Source: Chloroflexota bacterium
GTDB lineage: Bacteria; Chloroflexota; Dehalococcoidia; DSTF01; JACRBR01
Length of the DNA: 15,255 nt
Reading direction: 5' to 3'
NCBI GenBank assembly: GCA_021813085.1
Contig: JAKAMA010000011.1
Span: 1-15,255 of the forward strand
Positions 1 to 6,439 of this stretch are shown here, piece after piece. The notes below the pieces were generated by a model. That model was not told the origin of the DNA, searched no databases, and worked only from the letters and a program-made list of their open reading frames with translations. Position 1 is the stretch's first letter. Every line of letters starts with the position of its first letter. Made by a program: the position numbers and the translations under genes.

Positions 1-245
1 TGCTCCTGATCACGGAGATTCGCGGGGCGGAGCGCATCGAGGACGCCGTCGGCGACTACAACGCCGTCCTCGCGCACATCGACCTGTCGTACGAGATCCC
101 GCAGGCGATCGCCAAGGGCGGCCCCGCGGTCGGCTTCTTCACCGCGAGCGAGATCCGCGAGATGGCCGCCGAAGCCGGCCTGCGCAACATCCGCGAGCTC
201 GACCTCGAGCAGCCGCTGTACGCCGCCTTCGTCGCGCAGAAGTAG
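1..245 (+). CDS. C-terminal end of a possible SAM-dependent methyltransferase (partial)
   Basis: The frame is open from the window edge (first full codon at base 3) to a TAG at 243-245, giving 80 residues. The segment GFFTASEIREMAAEAGLRNI followed by a beta-strand-like end (LYAAFVAQK) resembles the last part of class I methyltransferases, where a helix built from TAxELRxMAxxAGF precedes two closing strands. The SAM-binding motifs would lie upstream, outside the window, so the call rests on this tail alone. It converges on lepB with only 11 bases between the two stop codons, leaving no room for a separate terminator. Codon use is GC-rich like its neighbours. The coding status is fairly secure; the family is a tentative inference. 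Confidence 0.5.
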   Translation, partial: LLITEIRGAERIEDAVGDYNAVLAHIDLSYEIPQAIAKGGPAVGFFTASEIREMAAEAGLRNIRELDLEQPLYAAFVAQK

Positions 246-256
246 CGCGCCGGGGG

Positions 257-1273
257 CTACGGCGCCTGCGGCTTGAGCGACGTGTTGTTCACGAAGCCAA
301 ACTCGCTGAACGGCCAGTACGTGACCCACGCCTGGCCGATGATGTTCGCTTCGGGCACGAAGTCGCACGTCTGTTGCGGGCTGCACGCCGCCTGCCAGGC
401 GTGCGAGTCGTAGCTGTTGTTGCGGTTGTCGCCGAGCACGAAGTACTCCCCCGGGGGCACGGTCTTGGGGCCGTAGGTGTAGTTGGGCGCCGACAGCTCG
501 TACGGCTCGACCAGTGGCGAACCGTTGATGAACACCTTGGCGTCCTTCACCTGCACGGTATCCCCGGGCACGCCGATCACCCGCTTGATGAAGTCGCGGC
601 TCGGGTCGAGCGGGAACTTGAAGACGATCACGTCACCCCGCTGCGGCGCCCGGAACAGGTGCTTCATGCCACCGCTGTCCGGGATGAAGGGCAGGAACTT
701 GTGCAGCTCATGCGTGTTGACCCGGTAGTAGATCGCCTTGTTCACCAGCAGGTACTCGTTGTTCGTGAGCGACGGCAGCATGCTCGAGCCCTCGACGCGG
801 AAGTTCTGCACGACGGCCTTCACCGCGAAGAAGATCAGGACCGCCAGGATCAGCGTCTCGACCAGCTCGCGGCCGAAGCGGCGGGCCTTCGCGCGCCGCC
901 GGCGCCCTTCCGCACCTTCGTAGGGGAAGGTGCGCTCGAAGGCCCGCTCGCTCAGCCCCAGGTCCGTGTTCCCGTACGACAGCTCGAGGGCAGCAGGCAC
1001 GTCACCGTACGGGTCGGCCTGGACGCCCGCCTGATCCACCGCTGCGAAGGGCCGCCCTGCGGTGGGCGCGGCCGCCTCCGCCGGCGCCGTCCGGACCTCA
1101 GCCGCGCCGTCGCCAGGCCGCCGCCAGCGATCGCCATCGATCGCGGCCGCCGTGTCGCCTGGCGCGGGCGCTGCGCCGTCGTTCAGGTGCGTCTCAGGGC
1201 CGTCGAGCCTGCGCTCCGCCGGGGCAGATGAGGGGTCGGTCTCTGGCTCCCGGCGGGTGGGGTCGTCAGACAT
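257..1273 (-). CDS. lepB: Signal peptidase I (type I leader peptidase)
   Basis: This membrane serine protease cuts signal peptides from proteins exported by Sec or Tat. The 338-residue product has a hydrophilic N-terminal region of about 130 residues rich in Ala, Pro, Asp and Glu, one membrane segment (about 138-156), then the catalytic domain. The serine motif is GSSMLPS with nucleophile Ser164, the general-base lysine is Lys230 in RDFIKRVIG, and box E is GDNRNNSYDS (281-290). Box E is followed by an insert containing Cys297 and Cys303 before IIGQA. A 15-residue upstream extension to 1318 is possible, but the ATG at 1273 lies just downstream of a TACAAT box and is preferred. The N-terminal extension is unusual, since most family members begin close to the membrane segment. 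Identification is certain from the catalytic motifs. Confidence 0.96.
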   Translation of the reverse strand: MSDDPTRREPETDPSSAPAERRLDGPETHLNDGAAPAPGDTAAAIDGDRWRRPGDGAAEVRTAPAEAAAPTAGRPFAAVDQAGVQADPYGDVPAALELSYGNTDLGLSERAFERTFPYEGAEGRRRRAKARRFGRELVETLILAVLIFFAVKAVVQNFRVEGSSMLPSLTNNEYLLVNKAIYYRVNTHELHKFLPFIPDSGGMKHLFRAPQRGDVIVFKFPLDPSRDFIKRVIGVPGDTVQVKDAKVFINGSPLVEPYELSAPNYTYGPKTVPPGEYFVLGDNRNNSYDSHAWQAACSPQQTCDFVPEANIIGQAWVTYWPFSEFGFVNNTSLKPQAP

Positions 1274-1282
1274 AAGCCGCCC

Positions 1283-1288
1283 ATTGTA
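1283..1288 (-). promoter_or_regulatory. -10 box of the lepB promoter (near-leaderless)
   Basis: The minus strand reads TACAAT, one mismatch from TATAAT, with nine bases to the lepB ATG at 1273. Transcription would begin at or within about three bases of the start codon, so the mRNA would have essentially no leader and no Shine-Dalgarno site. No -35 hexamer is visible 17 bases upstream. This is seen in sequence; promoter function is inferred. Confidence 0.5.
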
Positions 1289-1325
1289 CCATGTCGCGCC
1301 GCCGCCGCCCTCGGCCACGCTCTGT

Positions 1326-1331
1326 TAGAAT
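1326..1331 (+). promoter_or_regulatory. -10 box of the sigma-factor operon promoter (near-leaderless)
   Basis: The plus strand reads TAGAAT eleven bases before the ATG at 1343, placing the transcript start about five bases from the start codon. No Shine-Dalgarno or clear -35 element is seen. It lies back to back with the lepB -10 box in a 69-bp divergent region, so the two genes may share regulation. The absence of a -35 element would also allow an activator or a non-housekeeping sigma factor. Confidence 0.45.
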
Positions 1332-1342
1332 GCGCCGCGCCG

Positions 1343-1957
1343 ATGAATGCATCCGCCGGATCCTCGTCGCAGGCTCAGGCCCAGGAAGCGGCGGTCCTGC
1401 GCCGCGCCCGTCTCGGCGACCTCGACGCGTTCAACTCCCTCGTCGACCTCCACCAGCGCGCCGTCTACAACCTCTGCCTGCGGATGCTCGGCAGCGCCGC
1501 GGTCGCCGAAGATGCGACGCAGGAGGCGTTCCTCTCGGCCTATCGCCACATCGCGGCGTGCAAGGGTGACCGCTTCCGGCCCTGGATGCTGCGCATCGCC
1601 GCCAACGCCTGCAGCGATGAGCTCCGCCGCCGGCGCCGGCGGCCGGCGCTCTCGCTCGACGAGCCTCGGCGCCCGGACGAGCCCCCGCTGGACCCGGCCG
1701 ACCCGGCGCCCGGCCCCGAGTCCGAGACGCTGCGCGCGGAGCAACGGCGCCTGATCGCCGCTGCCCTGCTGCGGCTTCCCGAAGACCAGCGGCTCGCCGT
1801 CATCCTCTGCGACGTGCAGGGCTGCTCGTACGACGAGATCGCCGAAGCGACCCGCACACCGCTCGGCACCGTGAAATCGCGCATCGCGCGCGGCCGCGAG
1901 AAGCTGCGCCGCGAGCTGACCGCGGCGGGAACGATCGGCGGCGCGCCGGCGTCGTAG
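1343..1957 (+). CDS. ECF (sigma-70 family) RNA polymerase sigma factor
   Basis: This 204-residue protein has the two-domain plan of extracytoplasmic-function sigma factors, which direct RNA polymerase to stress or envelope genes when released from an anti-sigma factor. Region 2 spans about residues 28-96, with the core-binding helix EDATQEAFLSAYRHI and the promoter-melting segment FRPWMLRIAANACSDELRR. A 30-residue Pro/Asp-rich linker follows. Region 4 (about 134-192) carries LPEDQRLAVILCDVQGCSYDEIAEA and the DNA-recognition helix GTVKSRIARGREKLRREL. Forty-four bases downstream comes a gene with an anti-sigma zinc finger, as expected for a sigma/anti-sigma pair. The start is the first ATG after a TAGAAT box. 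The ECF subgroup cannot be set by eye. Confidence 0.93.
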   Translation: MNASAGSSSQAQAQEAAVLRRARLGDLDAFNSLVDLHQRAVYNLCLRMLGSAAVAEDATQEAFLSAYRHIAACKGDRFRPWMLRIAANACSDELRRRRRRPALSLDEPRRPDEPPLDPADPAPGPESETLRAEQRRLIAAALLRLPEDQRLAVILCDVQGCSYDEIAEATRTPLGTVKSRIARGREKLRRELTAAGTIGGAPAS

Positions 1958-2001
1958 ATCATGGGCCCGGCTCAGCATGCGCCGGGAAAGGTGGCACGGG
2001 T

Positions 2002-2784
2002 GTGAAGAAGCTGTCCGCGGTCCTGGGCCGGGCTCACGAGCCGGACGCCAGCCTGTCGTCGTTCGCCGACGGCACGCTCGGCGCCGGCGGGGCGGCGCGC
2101 GTCGAGGAGCACATCGCGGCGTGCGCCCGCTGCGCGGCGCGCGTCGACGAACTGCGCGCGCTGCGCGCGATGCTCGCCGCCCTCCCCGACGAGGACGCGC
2201 CGCGCTCCTTCCGTCTGCGCCCGGGCGACGTCACGGCCAGCCGCCCGCGCCCGGCTCCATCCTTCGCGCTGCGGGCGATGCCGGCGCTGGCAGCCGCGGC
2301 GGTCGTCGTCTTCGCCGCGCTCGTCGCCGTCGACGCGCTCGGCGGCGGTGGCAGCGCGCAGCCGGGGGCGGCACCGCAGCTTGCGGCGAAGGGCGCCGCA
2401 TCGCCTCCCGCGGCCGCCTTCGCGCCGCGCGAGACGGCGCCCCAGGCGCCCACCCCGGGGACAACGGGCGCCGAGAACTCCGCCCCCGGGCTCGCGGCGA
2501 CGCCGGAGGCGGCCGCCGCCATGCAGCCGCCTGCCACGCCGGGAACTTCCGCGGGCAGCGCAGCGTCTACTCCTGCGACGGGGACGCCCGGCGTGGCAGA
2601 CAACGTACGCCGGCCCGCGGCGCCTGCGGCGCCCACCGCCGGCCCGCAAGAGGCGGCGAACGCCCAGAGGGCAGCCGGCGGAGGGGGCACGGGCTGGCTA
2701 CGCTGGGCGGCAGTCGCCGCCGCGCTGGTCGCGCTCGGCGCGGGTGCGGCGAGCATCGGGACATGGGTGAGACACGGGAGGTAG
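2002..2784 (+). CDS. Zinc-finger (ZAS-type) membrane anti-sigma factor
   Basis: The 260-residue product begins at a GTG (2002-2004). It carries the anti-sigma zinc motif His-x3-Cys-x2-Cys at His37, Cys41 and Cys44, preceded by LSSFADGTLGAGGAARVEEH, the usual layout for these cytoplasmic inhibitors. A membrane segment (about 92-113) follows, then a roughly 115-residue Ala/Pro/Thr/Gly-rich stretch with no recognisable fold, and a second hydrophobic segment (about 232-253) ending in RHGR. This predicts an N-terminal inhibitory domain inside the cell, an extended extracytoplasmic loop and a cytoplasmic C-terminus. Being just downstream of the ECF sigma gene, it very probably restrains that sigma factor. 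The two-membrane-segment loop form is less common than the single-pass form and could be the sensing or proteolysed region (inference). Confidence 0.88.
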   Translation: MKKLSAVLGRAHEPDASLSSFADGTLGAGGAARVEEHIAACARCAARVDELRALRAMLAALPDEDAPRSFRLRPGDVTASRPRPAPSFALRAMPALAAAAVVVFAALVAVDALGGGGSAQPGAAPQLAAKGAASPPAAAFAPRETAPQAPTPGTTGAENSAPGLAATPEAAAAMQPPATPGTSAGSAASTPATGTPGVADNVRRPAAPAAPTAGPQEAANAQRAAGGGGTGWLRWAAVAAALVALGAGAASIGTWVRHGR

Positions 2785-2788
2785 TCAG

Positions 2789-3541
2789 ATGAAGCGAGGC
2801 AGACTGGCGATCATGGGCGTGCTGGGCGCCGCCGCGTTCCTGACCTTCGGCGCCGCGACGTGCGGCGCCTTCGGCTCGACGACCACGACTGTGCAGACGA
2901 CCCCGAACCAGCCGAGCGGCATCTCCGTGTCCGGGCAGGGCAAGGTCACCGGCAAGCCGGACCTCGCGCGGCTGCAACTGGGCGTGTCGGTGCTGCGCGA
3001 TACCGTGGCGGCGGCGCGCGACCAGGCCGCCGCGTCGCTGACCGCCATCACGAAGGCGATGAAGGCTGACGGCGTCGCCGACAAGGACATCCAGACGGTG
3101 CAGCTCAACATCTCGCCGGAGTACAACTACACGAACGGCCGCCAGATCCTGAAGGGCTTCCGCGTGACGAACGTCCTCTCGGCCAAGGTGCGCGACATCA
3201 ACAGCACCAGCAAGGTCGTGGACGACGCGGTCAACGCCGGCGGCAACGATACGCAGATCCAGAGCATCGCGTTCACCATCGACAAGCCCGCCGAGCTCCA
3301 GCGCCAGGCGCGCGAGGCCGCCGTCGCCGACGCGAAGGCCAAGGCGCAGACGCTGGCGTCGGCCAGCGGCGTCAGCCTCGGCGCCGTGACCGCCATCAGC
3401 GAGTCAGGCGGCGTGCAGCCGGTGCAGTACTCCGCCGCCGACCTCGCGCTGAAGGCGGGCGGCGCCACGCCGGCGACGCCCATCCAGCCCGGCGAGCTCG
3501 ACGTCACCGTCACCGTCAACGCCACCTGGGCGATCAAGTAG
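2789..3541 (+). CDS. Exported SIMPL-domain (DUF541) protein
   Basis: This 250-residue protein has an N-terminal export signal: MKRGR followed by a hydrophobic core to about residue 24. The SIMPL/DUF541 domain then opens with the typical SVSGQGKVTGKPDLARLQLGV and runs to the C-terminal strand LDVTVTVNATWAIK. Members are periplasmic or surface proteins (the BP26/OMP28 group) of poorly known function linked to envelope or oxidative stress. The ATG is four bases after the anti-sigma stop and is preceded by a strong GGGAGG (2776-2781), so translation is probably coupled and it belongs to the sigma operon. The last bases of the gene, including the stop codon, form the start of a tandem repeat unit. 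Cys25 could suggest a lipoprotein, but the residues before it do not fit a lipobox well. Confidence 0.9.
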   Translation: MKRGRLAIMGVLGAAAFLTFGAATCGAFGSTTTTVQTTPNQPSGISVSGQGKVTGKPDLARLQLGVSVLRDTVAAARDQAAASLTAITKAMKADGVADKDIQTVQLNISPEYNYTNGRQILKGFRVTNVLSAKVRDINSTSKVVDDAVNAGGNDTQIQSIAFTIDKPAELQRQAREAAVADAKAKAQTLASASGVSLGAVTAISESGGVQPVQYSAADLALKAGGATPATPIQPGELDVTVTVNATWAIK

Positions 3542-3629
3542 GGGCGATCGGAGGTGGGAGGTGAGAGGTGGGGGACGCATCCTCCGACCTCCGACCTCCG
3601 ACCTCCGATTCCCGTCTCCCGCCTCCGGC
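3534..3629 (+). repeat. Tandem GGAGGT/ACCTCC palindromic repeat, copy 1
   Basis: This 96-bp unit begins inside the last codons of the SIMPL gene (TCAAGTAG, with the stop) and continues with a purine-rich half (GGAGGTGGGAGGTGAGAGG) and a pyrimidine-rich half carrying three CCGACCT heptads. The outer ends can pair as CGGAGGTGGGAG with CTCCCGCCTCCG, eleven Watson-Crick pairs and one wobble. It may serve as the operon's terminator or RNA-stabilising hairpin, although no T-tract follows. Runs of GG on both strands also allow two-tetrad quadruplexes. Confidence 0.8.
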
Positions 3630-3718
3630 TCAAGTAGGGGCGATCGGAGGTGGGAGGTGAGAGGTGGGGGACGCATCCTCCGACCTCCGACCTCCGATTC
3701 CCGTCTCCCGCCTCCGGC
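3630..3718 (+). repeat. Tandem GGAGGT/ACCTCC palindromic repeat, copy 2
   Basis: This 89-bp second unit is identical to copy 1 except that it carries two instead of three CCGACCT heptads, a 7-base slip. It repeats the TCAAGTAG taken from the 3' end of the SIMPL gene, which shows the direction of duplication. It ends three bases before the TACAAT box of dnaJ. The rest of the 231-bp gap between the SIMPL gene and dnaJ holds only the dnaJ leader. Confidence 0.8.
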
Positions 3719-3721
3719 CGC

Positions 3722-3727
3722 TACAAT
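3722..3727 (+). promoter_or_regulatory. Possible -10 box for dnaJ
   Basis: TACAAT lies 45 bases before the dnaJ ATG and immediately after the tandem repeat, followed by GGG as at the lepB promoter. It would give a leader of about 39 bases. No -35 hexamer, CIRCE operator or heat-shock sigma motif is visible. Confidence 0.4.
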
Positions 3728-3772
3728 GGGACGCCGATACAGGATCCACGTAGCTCGGGCGATACAGGGAAC

Positions 3773-4906
3773 ATGGCGACAGAGAGCAAGCAGGACTACT
3801 ACGACCTTCTCGGCGTGCCCCGCAACGCGTCCGCGGACGCGATCAAGAAGGCCTTCCGCCGCCTGGCGATGCAGTACCACCCCGACCGCAACGCCGACGA
3901 CGGGGCCGAGGCGCGCTTCAAGCAGGTCAACGAGGCCTATGAGGTGCTCTCCGACCCCGAGCGCAGGGCCATGTACGACCGCTTCGGCCACGCGGCGGCC
4001 CAGGGCGGCGACAACCCGTTCGCCCGCGGCTTCGAGGGCTTCGGCTTCGGCGGCCTCGGCGATATCTTCGACGCATTTTTCGGCGGCGCCAACGGCCGCG
4101 CCCAGCGCGGGCCCGTGCGCGGCGCTGACCTCCGGCGCTCCATCACGATCAGCTTCGAGGAGGCGGTTTTCGGCGCCGAGAAAACGTTCGAGGTCACCAC
4201 CGCCGAGGTCTGCGGCACCTGCAACGGCCTGCGCGCGGAGCCCGGCACCCAGCCCGAGCGCTGCCCCCAGTGCGGCGGCAGCGGCGAGATCCGCCGCACG
4301 CAGCAGAGCATCTTCGGCCAGTTCGTCAACGTGACGATGTGCGACCGCTGTCACGGCGAGGGCCGGGTCGTCAACACGCCGTGCAGGCACTGCCGCGGGA
4401 CGGGGCGGGAGAAGCGCAAGCGCACGCTGTCCGTCAAGATTCCGGCCGGCGTCGATAACGGCTCGCAGATGCGCCTCACCGGCGAGGGCGAGGTGGGCGC
4501 GCAGGGCGGACCGCGCGGCAACCTCTACCTTTCGATCAACGTCAAGCCGCACGAAATCTTCCGCCGCGACGAGGACGACATCCTCCTCGACCTCGACCTC
4601 CACTTCGCGCAGGTCGCGCTCGGCGACGTCGTCGAAGTGCCGACCGTCGACGAGCAGCCGCACGAGCTGCGCATCCCCGCGGGGACGCAGACCGGCGAGC
4701 TCTTCGTCGTCCGCGGCAAGGGTGTGCCCCACCTGCGCGGCGGCGGCCGCGGCGACATGATCGTGCGCGCCAACGTCGTGACGCCGAAGGACCTCTCGAA
4801 GGAGCAGAAAGAGCTGCTGCGCCGCCTCGCCGCCTCGATGGGCCACGACGTCAAGCCCCAGGAGGATCGCGGCCTGATGGGCAAGATCAAGGACGCGCTC
4901 GGGTAA
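3773..4906 (+). CDS. dnaJ: Type I DnaJ (Hsp40) co-chaperone
   Basis: This 377-residue cytoplasmic co-chaperone stimulates DnaK ATPase activity and delivers unfolded proteins. The J-domain covers residues 4-70 with the HPD motif at 36-38. A Gly/Phe region with [20 protein letters not shown] follows. The zinc-binding cysteine region has four CxxC pairs (CGTC, CPQC, CDRC, CRHC), and the C-terminal substrate-binding and dimerisation domains end in GKIKDALG. Length matches the family. The first zinc motif is CGTCNGLR rather than the usual CxxCxGxG, losing its last glycine. The ATG at 3773 begins the J-domain and has GGGA just upstream; the longer in-frame opening from 3650 reads through the repeat and is rejected. 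dnaK and grpE are not adjacent, so this is probably a stand-alone or second copy. Confidence 0.95.
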   Translation: MATESKQDYYDLLGVPRNASADAIKKAFRRLAMQYHPDRNADDGAEARFKQVNEAYEVLSDPERRAMYDRFGHAAAQGGDNPFARGFEGFGFGGLGDIFDAFFGGANGRAQRGPVRGADLRRSITISFEEAVFGAEKTFEVTTAEVCGTCNGLRAEPGTQPERCPQCGGSGEIRRTQQSIFGQFVNVTMCDRCHGEGRVVNTPCRHCRGTGREKRKRTLSVKIPAGVDNGSQMRLTGEGEVGAQGGPRGNLYLSINVKPHEIFRRDEDDILLDLDLHFAQVALGDVVEVPTVDEQPHELRIPAGTQTGELFVVRGKGVPHLRGGGRGDMIVRANVVTPKDLSKEQKELLRRLAASMGHDVKPQEDRGLMGKIKDALG

Positions 4907-4948
4907 TATTGCCGCCCCGCTGGATGACGGCCCGCGCGCCGCGCAGCG

Positions 4949-6166
4949 CTACTCGTTCGCCGCAATCCCGCCGGTTGAAGGCAGCACGAGCAGCAGCAGC
5001 GCCGCCAGCCCCGCCGTCGACGCACCGAACACGAACGTCGCCGCCGGCCCGAAGACGTCCCACAGCGCACCGCCGACGATGCTCGAGAACAGCAGCATCA
5101 CCCCCGTGCTCGCCGTGTACAACCCGAGGGCGCTGCCCCGGCGTTCGGCCGGCGCCAGGTCCGCCACGTACGCCTTCCCCACGCCATCGGTAAAGGCGAT
5201 GTAGGCGCCGTAGACGATGAACAGCAGCCAGACGCTCCACGTCCCGCGCGCCGCCGCAAAGCCCGCGTACACCAGCGCGAAGATCGCGAAGCCGGCGACC
5301 AGCAGCGGCCGCCGGCCGACCGTGTCCGACCGCCGGCCGGCCGGGAACGCCAGCAGCGCGTACGAGATGTTGTAGAGCACGTACGCGAACACCACCGCCG
5401 TCGCACCGAGACCCAGGTTGCGCGCCCGCAGCACGAGGAAGGCGTCGCTCGAGTTGCCGAAGGAGAAGAGCAGCGTCACCCCGACGAACGTCAGGAAGCG
5501 GCGGTCGTAGCCGTGCAGCGAGAGCAGCGGCGGCAGCGGCCCGCTCCTGGGGCGCTGTCTCGCCTCGCGCACGAAGGCCAGCAGCGCCACCGAGATCACG
5601 CCGGGGATGACGGCGACTGCGAAGACCAGCCGGTAGTTGGCCCCGCCAAACCAGGCCAGCAGGCCGATGGCGGTCAGCGGGCCAAGGATCGCCCCGCTCG
5701 TGTCCAGCGAACGGTGCAGGCCGAACGCACGCCCGCGCGTCTGCGGGCTCGTCGATGCCGCGATCAGCGCGTCGCGCGGCGCCGTCCGCACGCCTTTGCC
5801 CGTGCGGTCGACGAAGCGCGCCAGCAACACCCACGGCCACGCGCTCGCGAGCGCGAGGCCCGGCTTCGCGACCGCCGCCAGCGCGTACCCCGCGACGGTG
5901 AACGGGCGGCGCCGGCTGAACTTGTCCGACATCCAGCCGAACACGAACTTCATCAGGCTCGCCGTGCTCTCAGCGATCCCCTCGATCACGCCGACGACGA
6001 TCACCGGCGCGCCGAGCGTGCTGCGCAGGAAGAGCGGCACGAGCGGGTACACCATCTCGCTGCTGATGTCCGCGAAGAAGCTGACCAGACCGAGCAGGAC
6101 AACGTTGCGCGAGACGCCGGCAACGGCGGGCTTCGCGAGGTCGGCTTCGGCGCCAGTCTCGAGCAT
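4949..6166 (-). CDS. Major facilitator superfamily (MFS) transporter
   Basis: This 405-residue inner-membrane protein has about twelve hydrophobic helices in two halves. The loop between helices 2 and 3 carries the MFS signature GWMSDKFSRRRP (78-88), echoed in the second half by GRRSDTVGRRP (277-287). The stretches FADISSEMVYPLVPLFL near the N-terminus and DRTGKGVRTAPRDALI (120-135) mark a widespread but poorly characterised drug/proton-antiporter-like group, so the substrate is unknown. The ATG at 6166 is chosen because GGGGG lies four to eight bases upstream; an in-frame GTG or other start up to 6202 lacks such a site. It follows the small membrane gene by 78 bases in the same direction and converges on dnaJ. 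Its start region lies inside a 20-bp inverted repeat. Confidence 0.9.
   Translation of the reverse strand: MLETGAEADLAKPAVAGVSRNVVLLGLVSFFADISSEMVYPLVPLFLRSTLGAPVIVVGVIEGIAESTASLMKFVFGWMSDKFSRRRPFTVAGYALAAVAKPGLALASAWPWVLLARFVDRTGKGVRTAPRDALIAASTSPQTRGRAFGLHRSLDTSGAILGPLTAIGLLAWFGGANYRLVFAVAVIPGVISVALLAFVREARQRPRSGPLPPLLSLHGYDRRFLTFVGVTLLFSFGNSSDAFLVLRARNLGLGATAVVFAYVLYNISYALLAFPAGRRSDTVGRRPLLVAGFAIFALVYAGFAAARGTWSVWLLFIVYGAYIAFTDGVGKAYVADLAPAERRGSALGLYTASTGVMLLFSSIVGGALWDVFGPAATFVFGASTAGLAALLLLVLPSTGGIAANE
6118..6137. repeat. Inverted repeat arm 1 (inside the MFS N-terminal codons)
   Basis: Twenty bases (CGGCAACGGCGGGCTTCGCG on the plus strand) encode AKPAVAG of the transporter on the minus strand. 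They are the exact reverse complement of 6217-6236. The 79 bases between the arms hold the ribosome-binding site and start codon of the MFS gene. Confidence 0.85.
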
Positions 6167-6216
6167 GGGTCCCCCGCCTCGTCCGGCAGTCAGGCCGCAC
6201 ACCCTCGGCCTGGACC

Positions 6217-6236
6217 CGCGAAGCCCGCCGTTGCCG
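6217..6236. repeat. Inverted repeat arm 2 (intergenic, before the MFS gene)
   Basis: This is the exact 20-base reverse complement of 6118-6137. It begins nine bases after the stop codon of the small membrane protein gene. In the minus-strand mRNA the two arms could form a 20-bp stem closing a 79-base loop with the MFS Shine-Dalgarno site and ATG. Confidence 0.85.
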
Positions 6237-6244
6237 ATGCCGCG

Positions 6245-6439
6245 TCAGCGCAGATGCAGGCTCACGCCGAGCGTGCCGACGACCGTCGCCGGCAACACGA
6301 ACTGTGCGGCCGTACCATCACCCGCGCGCGCCAGCGCCAGGCCGAGCGCCAGCACCACGATGCCGCCGACGGCGAGGATGATCGAGTCGCCGACGATGAA
6401 GTCCCACCAGAAGCGCCCGAAGCCGATGACCCAGCGCAT
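6245..6439 (-). CDS. Small two-helix membrane protein, coupled to the COG4280-like gene
   Basis: This 64-residue product has two hydrophobic segments (about 17-38 and 45-62) after an amphipathic aromatic start (MRWVIGFGRFWWDFIVGDS). Its ATG overlaps the TGA stop of the upstream membrane gene by one base (ATGA), the classic arrangement for translational coupling. I do not recognise a named family. The overlap and joint membrane character suggest it is a subunit or accessory of the preceding transporter-like protein (inference). The reading frame is also open upstream as an antisense-like shadow within the neighbouring gene, so only this 3' part is taken as real. There is no strong Shine-Dalgarno site, consistent with reinitiation. 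Confidence 0.72.
   Translation of the reverse strand: MRWVIGFGRFWWDFIVGDSIILAVGGIVVLALGLALARAGDGTAAQFVLPATVVGTLGVSLHLR

Noticed and set aside
374..1231. 285-codon plus-strand open frame antisense to lepB
   Set aside because: It lies wholly opposite a gene with complete catalytic motifs, is rich in Arg/Val/His as high-GC antisense frames are, and shows no domain.
2789..2875. Lipobox at Cys25 of the SIMPL protein
   Set aside because: The residues before the cysteine (A-A-T) do not fit the [LVI][ASTVI][GAS]C pattern, so an ordinary signal peptide is preferred.
3728..3772. CIRCE or heat-shock operator in the dnaJ leader
   Set aside because: No TTAGCACTC/GAGTGCTAA inverted repeat is present.
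3404..4846. 480-codon minus-strand open frame over dnaJ and the repeat
   Set aside because: Low-complexity Ala/Arg/Leu/Asp sequence antisense to dnaJ; it also translates the tandem repeat, so its length is a composition effect.
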